Assembly (NCBI RefSeq): GCF_031844705.1
Contig: NZ_CP134609.1
Span: 2,418,001-2,482,000 of the forward strand
DNA: 64,000 nucleotides
From: Streptomyces sp. ITFR-16
Lineage (GTDB): Bacteria > Actinomycetota > Actinomycetes > Streptomycetales > Streptomycetaceae
Reading direction: 5' to 3'
Shown here: in pieces, positions 23,765 to 32,054 of the stretch
Layout: the number at the start of each line of letters is the position of its first letter
How positions within the stretch are numbered: the stretch's first letter is position 1
The notes under the pieces: model-generated
The model's input: the letters and a program-made list of their open reading frames with translations, nothing else
Told to the model about the DNA's origin: nothing
Databases searched by the model: none
Made by a program: the position numbers and the translations under genes

Positions 23765-25054
23765 TCAGTACACCGTGTCCCGCTGGTCCGGTACGACGCT
23801 CCCGTCGCCCCGCCGCACGGGGCCGAGGGCGCCTCCCGGCTCGGTGTAGGCGGCGGTCGCGCAGGGGTAGGCCGCCCTCCTGCGGGGCAGCGGCTCGATG
23901 AACATGGGGTTCACGACCCAGCGGCCGTCGGCGTTGTCGTAGGCGCGGCACATCACCTCGTTCTTGTTGCGGTTGAGCACGAGGTGGGCGCCCGTGGCAT
24001 CGCCGACGAACGTCACATCGGTGTCGGCGTCACCGCCGCCGATCGCGATCCGCCGCTGCGGGGCCTGCCGGTTCCAGGCGGCCCGGCCCCGGATCCCGTA
24101 GATCTCCTGGTTGATCCAGCACCGCTTGCCGTCGATGTACGGGATGGCCTCGCCCTCGGTGACGCCCACCCCGCCGCAGCCCTCGTTCCTGGTCGTGATG
24201 CGGCCCCTGCCGTCGAGCACGGAGCGGATGGCGACGGTGTGCGCGCGGTCGATCCCGATGCCGCGCGACCAGACCTCGGTGACCGGTTCGGAGCCCGCCG
24301 AGACGATCCAGACGTCGAATCCGGCCTTCCGGAGCGTGCGGACGAGGTCGCGCTGCTGTTCGTAGTACCGGACGTAGGCCGGCAGGACGTGGGTGCCGAC
24401 GGTGCGGGTCGCGCCGACCGGCGCGGCGAGGGCCTCCCTGCGGGCGGCCTCGGTGTACGCCCGCAGTTCGGGGACGGTGTGCCCGGCGAACAGCTGGGGC
24501 ACCCAGGCGTACTGCGGGACGGTACGCCGGTGGTTCCACTCCCCCGCGAAGGCGGCCTCGCCGCTCATGGTGCTGCCGTCCTCGCGGATCTGGAGGATCT
24601 CGTCGGCACAGCGGGTGTCGGTGGAGGTGGGCAGGGGCGCCCCCACCTCGACATCGGTGCCGCAGGCCTCGGTGAGGGCCCGGTCCGCGGCGTCGGTCAA
24701 CCATTTGCTGGTGTCCTTCCAGCCGGCGGGCCGGAGGATCTTGTCGTGCCGCAGGGACCAGCTGATGGTGGCGTCGGTGACGTCGTTCTTGGTGATGGTG
24801 TTGTCCCAGTCGAACGCCGCGACCGGGCGCGGTCCGCCCTTGCGGTGGCAGGTGCCGCGCTCGTCGATGACGCGCTGCAGCCGGGCCCGGTTGTCGCCGT
24901 ACCAGGGAAGCGTGCCGGAGAGCTGGGGGCAGCGGGCCGCCGGTGTCACGGACACGCGACCGGCCGGGGCGGCGGCCACCGGGCCGGCCGCGGCCGCGAC
25001 CGCGAGTGCGGCCGTCACGGCCGAGGTCCACGCGAGTACATGTCGAGTACGCAT
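23765..25054 (-). CDS. Secreted HAD-superfamily phosphatase (phosphorylcholine-phosphatase-like)
   Basis: This 429-residue exported protein has a HAD phosphatase fold. The ATG at 25054 opens a typical signal peptide (twin Arg at residues 2 and 4, hydrophobic core, cut near PVAAA), although the ribosome site is poor. Motif I is FDWDNTIT with Asp82 and Asp84, motif II is WIVSAGSEP, and motif IV is GGGDADTD. The DxDNT form and the spacing resemble Pseudomonas phosphorylcholine phosphatase, so release of phosphate from extracellular phospho-compounds is plausible. Five or more Cys fit an extracytoplasmic location. No PHO box was recognised upstream. Confidence 0.85.
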   Translation of the reverse strand: MRTRHVLAWTSAVTAALAVAAAAGPVAAAPAGRVSVTPAARCPQLSGTLPWYGDNRARLQRVIDERGTCHRKGGPRPVAAFDWDNTITKNDVTDATISWSLRHDKILRPAGWKDTSKWLTDAADRALTEACGTDVEVGAPLPTSTDTRCADEILQIREDGSTMSGEAAFAGEWNHRRTVPQYAWVPQLFAGHTVPELRAYTEAARREALAAPVGATRTVGTHVLPAYVRYYEQQRDLVRTLRKAGFDVWIVSAGSEPVTEVWSRGIGIDRAHTVAIRSVLDGRGRITTRNEGCGGVGVTEGEAIPYIDGKRCWINQEIYGIRGRAAWNRQAPQRRIAIGGGDADTDVTFVGDATGAHLVLNRNKNEVMCRAYDNADGRWVVNPMFIEPLPRRRAAYPCATAAYTEPGGALGPVRRGDGSVVPDQRDTVY

Positions 25055-25154
25055 GCGAGTGGACCGTACATCAATGTTTCCGCGGTGCGGAGGGGGCACG
25101 CTCCGCACCGGGGAAGCGAACTGAGGGGCGCTCACCCCCTCCTGAGGCGGGCCC

Positions 25155-25499
25155 TCAGACCGCCGCCGGAAGCACGTCCCCGAGCTCCTGGAGCAGCCGG
25201 CGCTTCGGCCGGGCGCCCACCATGGACTTCACGGGCTCGCCCGCGCGGAACACCATCAGGGTCGGCATCGACAGCACCGCGTAGCGACTCGCGATGCCCG
25301 GGTTGTGGTCCACGTCGATCTGCACCACCTTGAGCCGGCCGGCCTCCTCGCCCGCGACGGCGCTGAGCACCGGGGCCAGCTGGCGGCACGGTCCGCACCA
25401 GTCGGCGGTGAAGTCGACGAGGACCGGGAGCGCGGCTCCCAGCACCTCCGCGTCGAAGGTCTCGTCGGTGACCTCGGCGACGCCCTGCGCATGGATCAT
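25155..25499 (-). CDS. trxA: Thioredoxin
   Basis: This 114-residue cytoplasmic thioredoxin has the active-site motif WCGPC at residues 34-38 and the cis-Pro in LSMPTLMVF. It reduces protein disulfides, receiving electrons from thioredoxin reductase, which is not in this window. The ATG overlaps the stop of the upstream merR gene by 4 nt, so both form one transcript. The MerR partner suggests induction by a thiol, oxidant or electrophile signal. The C-terminal part (GARPKRRLLQELGDVL) is the usual helix. Confidence 0.93.
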   Translation of the reverse strand: MIHAQGVAEVTDETFDAEVLGAALPVLVDFTADWCGPCRQLAPVLSAVAGEEAGRLKVVQIDVDHNPGIASRYAVLSMPTLMVFRAGEPVKSMVGARPKRRLLQELGDVLPAAV

Positions 25500-25912
25500 G
25501 TCCCGTCCTCCCAGTTCAGTTCACATCGTGGCTCGGGGCCGCCGGGCACCTCGGCGGAGGCCTCCAGTTCGGCGCGGGCCAGCTGGGCGCCCACCTCCTC
25601 GCGGACCGTCCGCAGCTGTCCGATCAGCGCGTCCAGCTCGTCGAGCTTGCGCCGGTAGACGGCCAGCGAGGCGGGGCAGGCGTCACCGGCCGGATGGCCG
25701 GCCCGCAGGCACTCCACGAAGGGGCGGGTCTCCTCCAGTTCGAAGCCGAAGTCCTGGAGGGTACGGATCTGCTGGAGCAGCCGCAGATCGCTCTCGTCGT
25801 AGGTGCGGTAGCCGTTCACCGCCCGCCGGGCGGGCAGCAGCCCGCGCGACTCGTAGTAGCGCAGTGCCCGCGGCGTCGTCCCGGCCCGTTCGGCCAGCTC
25901 CCCGATTCGCAT
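25496..25912 (-). CDS. MerR-family regulator coupled to thioredoxin
   Basis: This 138-residue regulator begins with MRIGELAERAGTTPRALRYYE, the MerR winged-helix pattern. A long dimerisation helix follows (about 75-115), and there is a short effector tail. Cys residues lie at LRAGHPAGDACPA and near the C-terminus (EPRCELNWEDGT). The spacing is not the metal-binding pattern of metal-sensing MerRs, so redox or small-molecule sensing is possible. The ATG at 25912 lies 6 nt after a TACGGT box, so the mRNA is probably leaderless. A 19-bp-spacer promoter with a dyad (25919-25951) indicates autoregulation and thus joint control of trxA. Confidence 0.9.
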   Translation of the reverse strand: MRIGELAERAGTTPRALRYYESRGLLPARRAVNGYRTYDESDLRLLQQIRTLQDFGFELEETRPFVECLRAGHPAGDACPASLAVYRRKLDELDALIGQLRTVREEVGAQLARAELEASAEVPGGPEPRCELNWEDGT

Positions 25913-25918
25913 GGGACG

Positions 25919-25951
25919 ACCGTAATCCTTGACGTCGGCGTCAGGGCAAGG
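25919..25951 (-). promoter_or_regulatory. MerR-type promoter/operator of merR-trxA
   Basis: Read on the minus strand, TTGCCC (25944-25949) and TACGGT (25919-25924) are separated by 19 bp, the long spacer typical of MerR-controlled promoters. A dyad CCTTG (25927-25931) / CAAGG (25947-25951) covers the spacer. The -10 ends 6 nt before the merR ATG, so the transcript would start at or next to the initiation codon. Confidence 0.7.
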
Positions 25952-25971
25952 GCGGGCGGCGGGGGCGGACA

Positions 25972-26013
25972 CACCCCGGGCCGGTACGGAAGGCTCCGTA
26001 CCGGCCCGGGGTG
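25972..26013. terminator. Terminator of dctA (19-bp perfect stem)
   Basis: Arms 25972-25990 and 25995-26013 are perfectly complementary around the loop AGGC, with cores CCGGTACGGA and TCCGTACCGG. It lies 11 nt beyond the dctA stop and insulates dctA from the merR promoter. Confidence 0.9.
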
Positions 26014-26024
26014 CATGGGGGCGT

Positions 26025-27386
26025 TTACGCCTTCGCGAGCGAGGGCTGCTCCTCGCCGCCGTCCCTGGCCTCGGGGACGTGCGGCTCGGCGGGGCCCTCG
26101 TCCGAGAGCATCGTCTCGTCGAACGGCAGCGCCCCGGAGAGGACCTGGTCCACCCGCTCCCGGTCGATCTCCTTGGTCCAGGTGCCGACGAGCACCGTGG
26201 CGACGGCGTTGCCCGCGAAGTTGGTCAGGGCGCGGGCCTCGCTCATGAAGCGGTCGATGCCGACGATGAGGCCGACGCCGTCCACCAGCTCGGGGCGGTG
26301 CGACTGGAGGCCGCCCGCGAGGGTGGCAAGCCCGGCGCCGGTGACGCCCGCCGCGCCCTTGGAGGCGATCACCATGAAGACGAGGAGCGAGATCTGCTCG
26401 CTGATGCTCAGCGGGTCGCCCGTCGCATTGGCGATGAAGAGCGAGGACATCGTGAGGTAGATCGCGGTGCCGTCGAGGTTGAAGGAGTAGCCGGTCGGCA
26501 CGGTGATGCCGACGACGGGCTTGCTCACGCCCATGTGCTCCATCTTCGCGATCAGCCTCGGCAGGGCCGACTCGGACGAGGAGGTGGAGAGGATGAGCAG
26601 GAACTCCCGGCCGAGGTACTTCAGCAGGGTGAAGATGTTGAGCCCGGCCACCAGGCGCAGGATCGTGCCCAGGATCAGGAACACGAAGAGCCCGCAGGTG
26701 ACGTAGAAGCCGACCATGATGACCGCGAGCGACTTCAGCGCGTCCACGCCGGTCTCGCCGACCACCGCGGCCATGGCGCCGAACGCGCCGACCGGGGCCA
26801 GCCACATGATCATGGCGAGGATGCGGAAGACCAGGCGCTGGAGGTGGCCGATGCCGCGCAGGACCGGCTCGCCGGCCGATCCCAGGGCCTGGAGCGCGAA
26901 GCCCGCGAGCAGGGCGATGAGCAGGGTCTGGAGCACCTCGCCCGAGGTGAAGGCCGACACCATGGTGTCGGGGATGATGCCGAGCAGGAAGTCCGCGGTG
27001 GACTCGCTGTCCCCCGCCTGCGCCTCGCCCGCGGCGCGGGTCGCCTCGGTGATGTGGAGGCTGGAGCCGGGCTCCAGGATGTTGCCGACGACCAGGCCGA
27101 TGGCGAGCGCGACGGTCGACATCACCAGGAAGTAGCCGAGGGCCAGACCGCCGACGGCACCGACCTTGGCGGCCTTGCGTACGGAGCCGACCCCCAGCAC
27201 GATCGTGCAGAAGATGATCGGCGAGATCATCATCTTGATGAGATTGACGAAGCCGGTCCCGATCGGCTTGAGCTCGACGGCGGCATCCGGGGCGACGAGG
27301 CCCACCAGGATCCCGAGCCCCACCGCCACGATCACGGCGAGATACAGATACTTCGTACGGTCCCGTTTGGCGGCGGCCACTGCCAC
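26025..27386 (-). CDS. dctA: C4-dicarboxylate:cation symporter DctA
   Basis: DctA imports succinate, fumarate and malate with protons or sodium. The 453-residue protein has the glutamate-transporter-fold pattern: about eight membrane helices and two hairpins. The conserved serine-rich HP1 motif is STSSSESALPRLI. NLDGTAIY is the TM7 motif, and ALTNFAGNAVATVLVGTW is TM8 with the substrate-binding Asn. The GTG start has GAGGAG upstream. It diverges from a CitA/DcuS-like kinase and its regulator, which very likely control it in response to C4-dicarboxylates. Confidence 0.95.
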   Translation of the reverse strand: MAVAAAKRDRTKYLYLAVIVAVGLGILVGLVAPDAAVELKPIGTGFVNLIKMMISPIIFCTIVLGVGSVRKAAKVGAVGGLALGYFLVMSTVALAIGLVVGNILEPGSSLHITEATRAAGEAQAGDSESTADFLLGIIPDTMVSAFTSGEVLQTLLIALLAGFALQALGSAGEPVLRGIGHLQRLVFRILAMIMWLAPVGAFGAMAAVVGETGVDALKSLAVIMVGFYVTCGLFVFLILGTILRLVAGLNIFTLLKYLGREFLLILSTSSSESALPRLIAKMEHMGVSKPVVGITVPTGYSFNLDGTAIYLTMSSLFIANATGDPLSISEQISLLVFMVIASKGAAGVTGAGLATLAGGLQSHRPELVDGVGLIVGIDRFMSEARALTNFAGNAVATVLVGTWTKEIDRERVDQVLSGALPFDETMLSDEGPAEPHVPEARDGGEEQPSLAKA

Positions 27387-27454
27387 GAGGGTCTCCTCGG
27401 CTCATCTCTGTCCCTCCCCCGTCCCTGGGGGCTCCGGCGACTATTCCGCCACCT

Positions 27455-27468
27455 GTGACGCCGGTCAC
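27455..27468. promoter_or_regulatory. Dyad in the dctA/two-component intergenic region
   Basis: GTGAC (27455-27459) and GTCAC (27464-27468) are separated by GCCG. It lies about 70 nt upstream of dctA and 80 nt upstream of the kinase gene. It is a candidate site for the adjacent response regulator or for a CRP-like protein. Confidence 0.4.
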
Positions 27469-27550
27469 CCTTACGTGCATTTCGTTCACAAGAGGGGCCG
27501 CCCCCCGATGGCCGGCACCTCTTGGGTTTTCGGCCAGGCAGACTGGGGGG

Positions 27551-29218
27551 ATGCGCCTTCCCCGTACCCGGCCGCGCAGTCTGGCCGGTCAGCTGTTCGC
27601 GATGCAGGTGGTGCTGGTGGCGGCCGTGGTGGCGGGCTGCGCCTTCTTCGCGTACGCCTCCGGCAGCGCGCAGGCCCGGGAGACCGCGGCCCGGCAGGCC
27701 AGGGCGGTCGCCGTTTCGGTGGCCGACGCGCCGTCCGTACGGGAGGCGATCCGCACCCCGGACCCGTCGGCCGTGCTCCAGCCGTACGCGGAGCGGGTCC
27801 GCAAGGACACCGGGATCGCCTTCGTCACCGTCATGGACCCGCACCGGGTCCGCTGGACGCACCCGGACACCGACAGGATCGGCGAGACCTTCCTCGGGCA
27901 CACCGCGCGGGCGCTGCGCGGCGAGACGTTCTCGGAGACGTACACCGGCACGCTCGGCCCCTCGATCCGGGTGGTCACGCCGATCCGGGACGGCGGCCGG
28001 ATCGTCGGCCTGGTCAGCGCGGGCATCACCGTCGACCGGGTCTCCTCGCAGGTGCGGGCCCAGCTGCGCGCGCTGGCCCTGGCGGCGGGCGCGGCCCTGG
28101 CGCTCGGCGGCGCCGGCACGTACGTGATCAACGCCCGGCTGCGGCGGCACACCCACGGGATGAACGCCGCCGAGCTGAGCCGGCTGCACGACTACCACGA
28201 GGCCACCCTGCACGCGGTGCGCGAGGGGCTGCTGATGCTGGACGGGCAGCGCAGGATCGCGCTGATCAACGACGCGGGCCGGGAGCTGCTCGGCCTGGCG
28301 CCGGGCACGGTCGGGCGCCGGGTCGCCGAGCTGGAGCTGCCGGCGCCGCTGACCGGGGCGCTGCTCGCCTCCGAGGAGCGCGTGGACGAGGTGCATCTGA
28401 CGGCGGACCGGGTGATCGTGGTCAACACCCGCCCGGTGGTGGGCGGGGAGCGGCGCGGCACGGTGGTGACCCTGCGCGACCACACGGAGCTCCAGGCGCT
28501 GTCCGGGGAGTTGGACTCGGAGCGCGGGTTCACCCAGGCGCTGCGCTCGCAGGCGCACGAGGCGGCGAACCGGCTGCACACCGTGGTCTCGCTGATCGAG
28601 CTGGGCCGGGCCGACGAGGCGGTCGGCTTCGCCACGGCGGAGCTGGAGCTGGCCCAGGCACTCACAGACCGGGTCGTCGGCGCGGTCGGCGAACCGGTGC
28701 TGGCCGCCCTGCTGCTGGGCAAGGCGGCGCAGGCGAACGAGCGGGGGGTGGAGCTGGTGCTGGCGGACGACAGCCTGATCGACGACGGCGTGCTGCCCGC
28801 GACGCTGCCGCAGCGCGATCTGGTGACCGTGCTAGGCAATCTGATCGACAACGCGGTGGACGCGGCGTCGGAGGCGGTGACCGGTCCGCCCGGCATCCCC
28901 GGGCAGCGCGCCCCGGAGCGGCCGAGGCCCGCCCGCGCCCGGGTCACCGTCACCGCGCTCGCCTGCGACGGCGAACTTCTGCTGCGGGTCGCGGACAACG
29001 GGGCCGGGGTCGATCCGGCCGACGCCGCCGAGGTGTTCCGCAGCGGCTGGTCGACACACGGCGCCGGGCGCGGGCTCGGTCTGGCGCTCGTCCGGCAGGC
29101 CGCCCACCGCAACGGCGGGACCGTGACGCTGGCACCGGGCCCGGACGGCGGCGCGGAGTTCACGGTGCGGCTGCCGCTGCCCGAGGCCAGTGGCGTACGG
29201 AAGGAAGCGACCCAGTGA
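27551..29218 (+). CDS. CitA/DcuS-family sensor histidine kinase
   Basis: This 555-residue membrane sensor probably detects external C4-dicarboxylates and controls dctA. The ATG at 27551 is followed by a Arg-rich n-region, TM1 (about 13-36), an extracellular PAS-like (sCACHE) domain with FVTVMDPHRVRWTHP typical of citrate/dicarboxylate sensors, and TM2 (about 172-193). A cytoplasmic PAS domain (about 215-310) follows. The H-box is QAHEAANRLH with His336. The ATPase has LGNLIDNAVDA, DNGAGVD and GRGLGLALV. Its stop overlaps the response regulator start (GTGA). A GGGGGG run touches the start codon, so the ribosome site is unusual. Confidence 0.92.
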   Translation: MRLPRTRPRSLAGQLFAMQVVLVAAVVAGCAFFAYASGSAQARETAARQARAVAVSVADAPSVREAIRTPDPSAVLQPYAERVRKDTGIAFVTVMDPHRVRWTHPDTDRIGETFLGHTARALRGETFSETYTGTLGPSIRVVTPIRDGGRIVGLVSAGITVDRVSSQVRAQLRALALAAGAALALGGAGTYVINARLRRHTHGMNAAELSRLHDYHEATLHAVREGLLMLDGQRRIALINDAGRELLGLAPGTVGRRVAELELPAPLTGALLASEERVDEVHLTADRVIVVNTRPVVGGERRGTVVTLRDHTELQALSGELDSERGFTQALRSQAHEAANRLHTVVSLIELGRADEAVGFATAELELAQALTDRVVGAVGEPVLAALLLGKAAQANERGVELVLADDSLIDDGVLPATLPQRDLVTVLGNLIDNAVDAASEAVTGPPGIPGQRAPERPRPARARVTVTALACDGELLLRVADNGAGVDPADAAEVFRSGWSTHGAGRGLGLALVRQAAHRNGGTVTLAPGPDGGAEFTVRLPLPEASGVRKEATQ

Positions 29219-29889
29219 TCCAGGTGCTGATCGTCGAGGACGACCCGGTCGCGGCGGACGCCCACCGGCTGTACGTGGACCGGGTCCCGGGGTTCACGGT
29301 GGCCGAGGTGGCGCACTCGCGCGCCGGGGCGGTGCGGGCGCTGGAGCGCGCCCGGATCGATCTGCTGCTCCTGGACCTCTATCTGCCCGACGGCCACGGC
29401 CTCCAGCTGCTCCGCTCGCTGCGCGCGGCCGGGCACGCGGCGGATGTGATCGCCGTGACCTCGGCCCGCGATCTGGCCGTGGTCCGTGAGGGGGTGTCGC
29501 TGGGCGTCGTCCAGTACGTGCTGAAGCCGTTCACCTTCGCGACCCTGCGCGACCGGCTGGTCCGCTACGCGGAGTTCCGGGCGGCGGCCGGTGAGGCGAG
29601 CGGCCAGGACGAGGTGGACCGGGCGCTGGCCTCGCTGCGCGCCCCGCAGCCCGCCCGGCTGCCCAAGGGGCTGAGCGCCCCGACGCTGGAGGCGGTGACC
29701 CGGGCGCTGCGGGCGGCCCCGGACGGGGTGACGGCGGCGGCCGCCGGGCTTGAGCTGGGGATCTCCCGCATCACCGCGCGCCGCTATCTGGAGCACCTGG
29801 TGACGGCGGGCCGGGCGGTGCGCAGTCCGCAGTACGGCCAGATCGGACGGCCGGAATTGCACTACCGATGGAGGGCCGAAGAGCGATGA
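29215..29889 (+). CDS. CitB/DcuR-family response regulator
   Basis: This 224-residue partner of the preceding kinase starts at a GTG overlapping the kinase stop. The receiver domain (1-120) has the acidic pair Glu8-Asp9, phosphoacceptor Asp54 (LLLDLYLPDG), the Thr/Ser in VTSARD and Lys of VLKPF. The C-terminal part carries the winged-helix-like HTH of the CitB/DcuR group (AAAGLELGISRITARRYLEHL). The likely target is the divergent dctA promoter. Confidence 0.93.
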   Translation: MIQVLIVEDDPVAADAHRLYVDRVPGFTVAEVAHSRAGAVRALERARIDLLLLDLYLPDGHGLQLLRSLRAAGHAADVIAVTSARDLAVVREGVSLGVVQYVLKPFTFATLRDRLVRYAEFRAAAGEASGQDEVDRALASLRAPQPARLPKGLSAPTLEAVTRALRAAPDGVTAAAAGLELGISRITARRYLEHLVTAGRAVRSPQYGQIGRPELHYRWRAEER

Positions 29890-29956
29890 ACGACCCTTTT
29901 GTTCGACTTTGAGCCTAGGACGTTCCTACGAGCCGTCGTCTCGGGCGAACACACCG

Positions 29957-29985
29957 TAGTCAGACCGCCTCCGGCCTCTTACGGT
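29957..29985 (+). promoter_or_regulatory. Promoter of the XRE regulator (leaderless)
   Basis: TAGTCA (29957-29962), a 17-bp spacer and TACGGT (29980-29985) make a passable sigma-70-type promoter. It ends 6 nt before the GTG at 29992, which has no ribosome site. Confidence 0.55.
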
Positions 29986-29991
29986 GGGGCC

Positions 29992-30675
29992 GTGCACCCC
30001 ACCCCGCCTTTCAACGCCCCCGCCGCGCGCAGACTGCGCGAGGCCCTGGGGATGACTCCCGGCCATGTCGCCTACGGTCTCGGCGCCCAGTACGGACTAC
30101 GGATCAGCGCCGAGACGGTGGCCTCCTGGGAACGAGGGCTCGAAGTCCCATCCGAGTACGAGATCACCGCCCTGGCCGGGGTGCTGTGGTGCGCCCCGGG
30201 CGAACTGCTCACGGCCGCGCGGAGCCTGCGCGAGCACCGGGTCTCCCGGGAGCTGGCGGCGGACGAGCTGGCGGGCCGGGTCGGCATGGCCACCACCGCG
30301 TATCTGCGGATGGAGGAGTCGGGCCGGTGGCGGGGCAACGAGCGCCAGTCCGCGGCGCTGAGCGAGGCCCTCGGGCTGACGCCCGCCGACTTCGTGACGG
30401 CGACGGGCCGCGAGGACGAGCTGGCGGAGCTGCTGCGCCGGGCGGTGGAGACGCGCTGGCAGGCGTACGTACGGCCGGTCGCGAAGCTGGCGCCGGTGGA
30501 CCGGCGGCTGGTGCAGGGCGTCCTGGAACAGCTGCACTCGGACTACCAGGCCCTGATGGTGTCCACCCTGAGCTGGAGCAGCACGGGCACGGACCGCGCG
30601 GGCGGCACCGGGGACGAGGGCCGTGCCTTCCTGGCGCGGATAGTGGAGCGCTTCTGGCAGACGGCCGACGTGTAG
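29992..30675 (+). CDS. XRE-family helix-turn-helix regulator
   Basis: This 227-residue cytoplasmic DNA-binding protein has two HTH-like segments. The first (about 12-60) includes YGLRISAETVASWERG, the Cro/CI recognition-helix pattern. A second (about 78-130) includes AADELAGRVGMATTAYLRMEE. The C-terminal half is helical without a recognised ligand domain. The GTG at 29992 lies 6 nt after a TACGGT box and lacks a ribosome site, so the mRNA is probably leaderless. The frame extends upstream to 29899 without homology. Targets are unknown. It converges with pfkA. Confidence 0.85.
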   Translation: MHPTPPFNAPAARRLREALGMTPGHVAYGLGAQYGLRISAETVASWERGLEVPSEYEITALAGVLWCAPGELLTAARSLREHRVSRELAADELAGRVGMATTAYLRMEESGRWRGNERQSAALSEALGLTPADFVTATGREDELAELLRRAVETRWQAYVRPVAKLAPVDRRLVQGVLEQLHSDYQALMVSTLSWSSTGTDRAGGTGDEGRAFLARIVERFWQTADV

Positions 30676-30682
30676 CACCGGC

Positions 30683-30716
30683 CGCGCGAGGGCCCGCCGT
30701 GCGGGGCCCTCGCGCG
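30683..30716. terminator. Bidirectional terminator between the XRE gene and pfkA
   Basis: CGCGCGAGGGCCC (30683-30695) pairs perfectly with GGGCCCTCGCGCG (30704-30716) across an 8-nt loop. It lies within the 57-bp gap between convergent stop codons. Confidence 0.85.
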
Positions 30717-30732
30717 ACCCGGGGCCGGGCGG

Positions 30733-31758
30733 TCAGAAGACCGACTCGGCCTCGTGCATCCGGTCCAGCGGCACCGTCTTGAGCTGGGTGACCGCGTCGG
30801 CGAGCGGCACCATCTTGATGTCGTTGCCGCGCAGGGCCGTCATCCGGCCGAAGTCGCCCCGGTGGGCGGCCTCCACCGCGTGCCAGCCGAAGCGGGTGGC
30901 GAGCACCCGGTCGTACGCGGTGGGCGTGCCGCCGCGCTGGACGTGGCCGAGGATGACCGGACGGGCCTCCTTGCCGAGCCGGGTCTCCAGCTCGACGGCG
31001 AGGCGGTTGCCGATGCCCTGGAAGCGCTCGTGGCCGAACTGGTCGATCGCGCCCTTGGCGTACGGCATGGAGCCCTCGGCCGGGTGCGCGCCCTCGGCGA
31101 CACAGATGACCGCGAACTTCTTGCCGCGCGCGAAGCGCTCCTCGACCATCTTGACCAGGTCCTCGACCTGGAACTGCCGCTCGGGCAGGCAGATCCCGTG
31201 CGCGCCGCCGGCCATGCCGGACTCCAGCGCGATCCAGCCCGCGTGGCGGCCCATCACCTCGACGACCATGACGCGCTGGTGGGACTCGGCGGTGGTCTTC
31301 AGCCGGTCTATGGCCTCGGTCGCGACGCCCACGGCGGTGTCGAAGCCGAAGGTGCGGTCCGTGGCCGAGATGTCGTTGTCGATGGTCTTCGGGACGCCGA
31401 CGACGGGCATCCCGGCGTCCGACAGCATCCGGGCGGCCGTGAGCGTGCCCTCGCCGCCGATCGGGATCAGGGCGTCCATGCCGTAACGGCGGCTCAGCTC
31501 GGCGCAGTTCTCCGCGGCTTCGCGCAGCCGGTCGCGCTCCAGCCGGGCCGAGCCGAGGATCGTGCCGCCGCGGGCCAGGATGCCGCTGACCGCGTTGAGG
31601 TCGAGGGGGCGGAAGTGACCGTCGAGGAGACCCTTGAAGCCGTCCTCGAAGCCGATGACCTCGTCCCCGTGGCCCACCACGGCACGGTGCACGACCGAGC
31701 GGATCACTGCGTTCAGGCCGGGGCAGTCGCCGCCTGCGGTGAGAACTCCGATGCGCAT
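30733..31758 (-). CDS. pfkA: 6-phosphofructokinase
   Basis: PfkA phosphorylates fructose 6-phosphate to the 1,6-bisphosphate. The 341-residue protein starts at ATG 31758 with AGGAGA upstream. Motifs: GGDCPGLNAVI at the phosphate site, IGGEGTLTAA, PKTIDND, MGRHAGWIAL and LGHVQRGGTPTAYDR. Gly in GGEGT (position 104 in the usual numbering) together with Lys in PKTIDND is the pattern of the ATP-dependent streptomycete enzymes. Pyrophosphate users have Asp at that first position. By position next to pta-ackA-pyk it corresponds to one of several Streptomyces pfkA paralogues. It diverges from pta. Confidence 0.95.
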   Translation of the reverse strand: MRIGVLTAGGDCPGLNAVIRSVVHRAVVGHGDEVIGFEDGFKGLLDGHFRPLDLNAVSGILARGGTILGSARLERDRLREAAENCAELSRRYGMDALIPIGGEGTLTAARMLSDAGMPVVGVPKTIDNDISATDRTFGFDTAVGVATEAIDRLKTTAESHQRVMVVEVMGRHAGWIALESGMAGGAHGICLPERQFQVEDLVKMVEERFARGKKFAVICVAEGAHPAEGSMPYAKGAIDQFGHERFQGIGNRLAVELETRLGKEARPVILGHVQRGGTPTAYDRVLATRFGWHAVEAAHRGDFGRMTALRGNDIKMVPLADAVTQLKTVPLDRMHEAESVF

Positions 31759-32054
31759 GGTGTCTGTATCTCCTGCTCGACTAGAGCCTTGCCGGTGCCG
31801 TCCTGTGCCGTGCGGGCCGGGGCACCTTCCGAATCCCCCGTACCGTGAGTCACGACGAGTGTCCCACGCCGGGTCCGCACCTCGCTCTTTCGGCTGCTCC
31901 ATGGGCGGCCGGCGGGCGGCGGGGGCCGCGCCCAGGGCCGCGACCTGGGGCTTTCGTCCGGCGGGCGGCCTCTCGGTCCCCGCAGGTATCGTCAAACAGG
32001 CGATATCACTCGAACCGGACAAGATACCGGACCAGAGATGACGGGAGAGCACGC

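Noticed and set aside
20517..23951. 1144-codon open frame on the minus strand opposite pep2 and glgB
   Set aside because: Low-complexity Arg/Gly/Val translation, no homology and no start context; it is the mirror of GC-biased codons of two certain genes.
30733..31758. Pyrophosphate-dependent phosphofructokinase
   Set aside because: The motif is GGEGT, not GGDD; Gly at this position indicates ATP use despite the Lys in PKTIDND.
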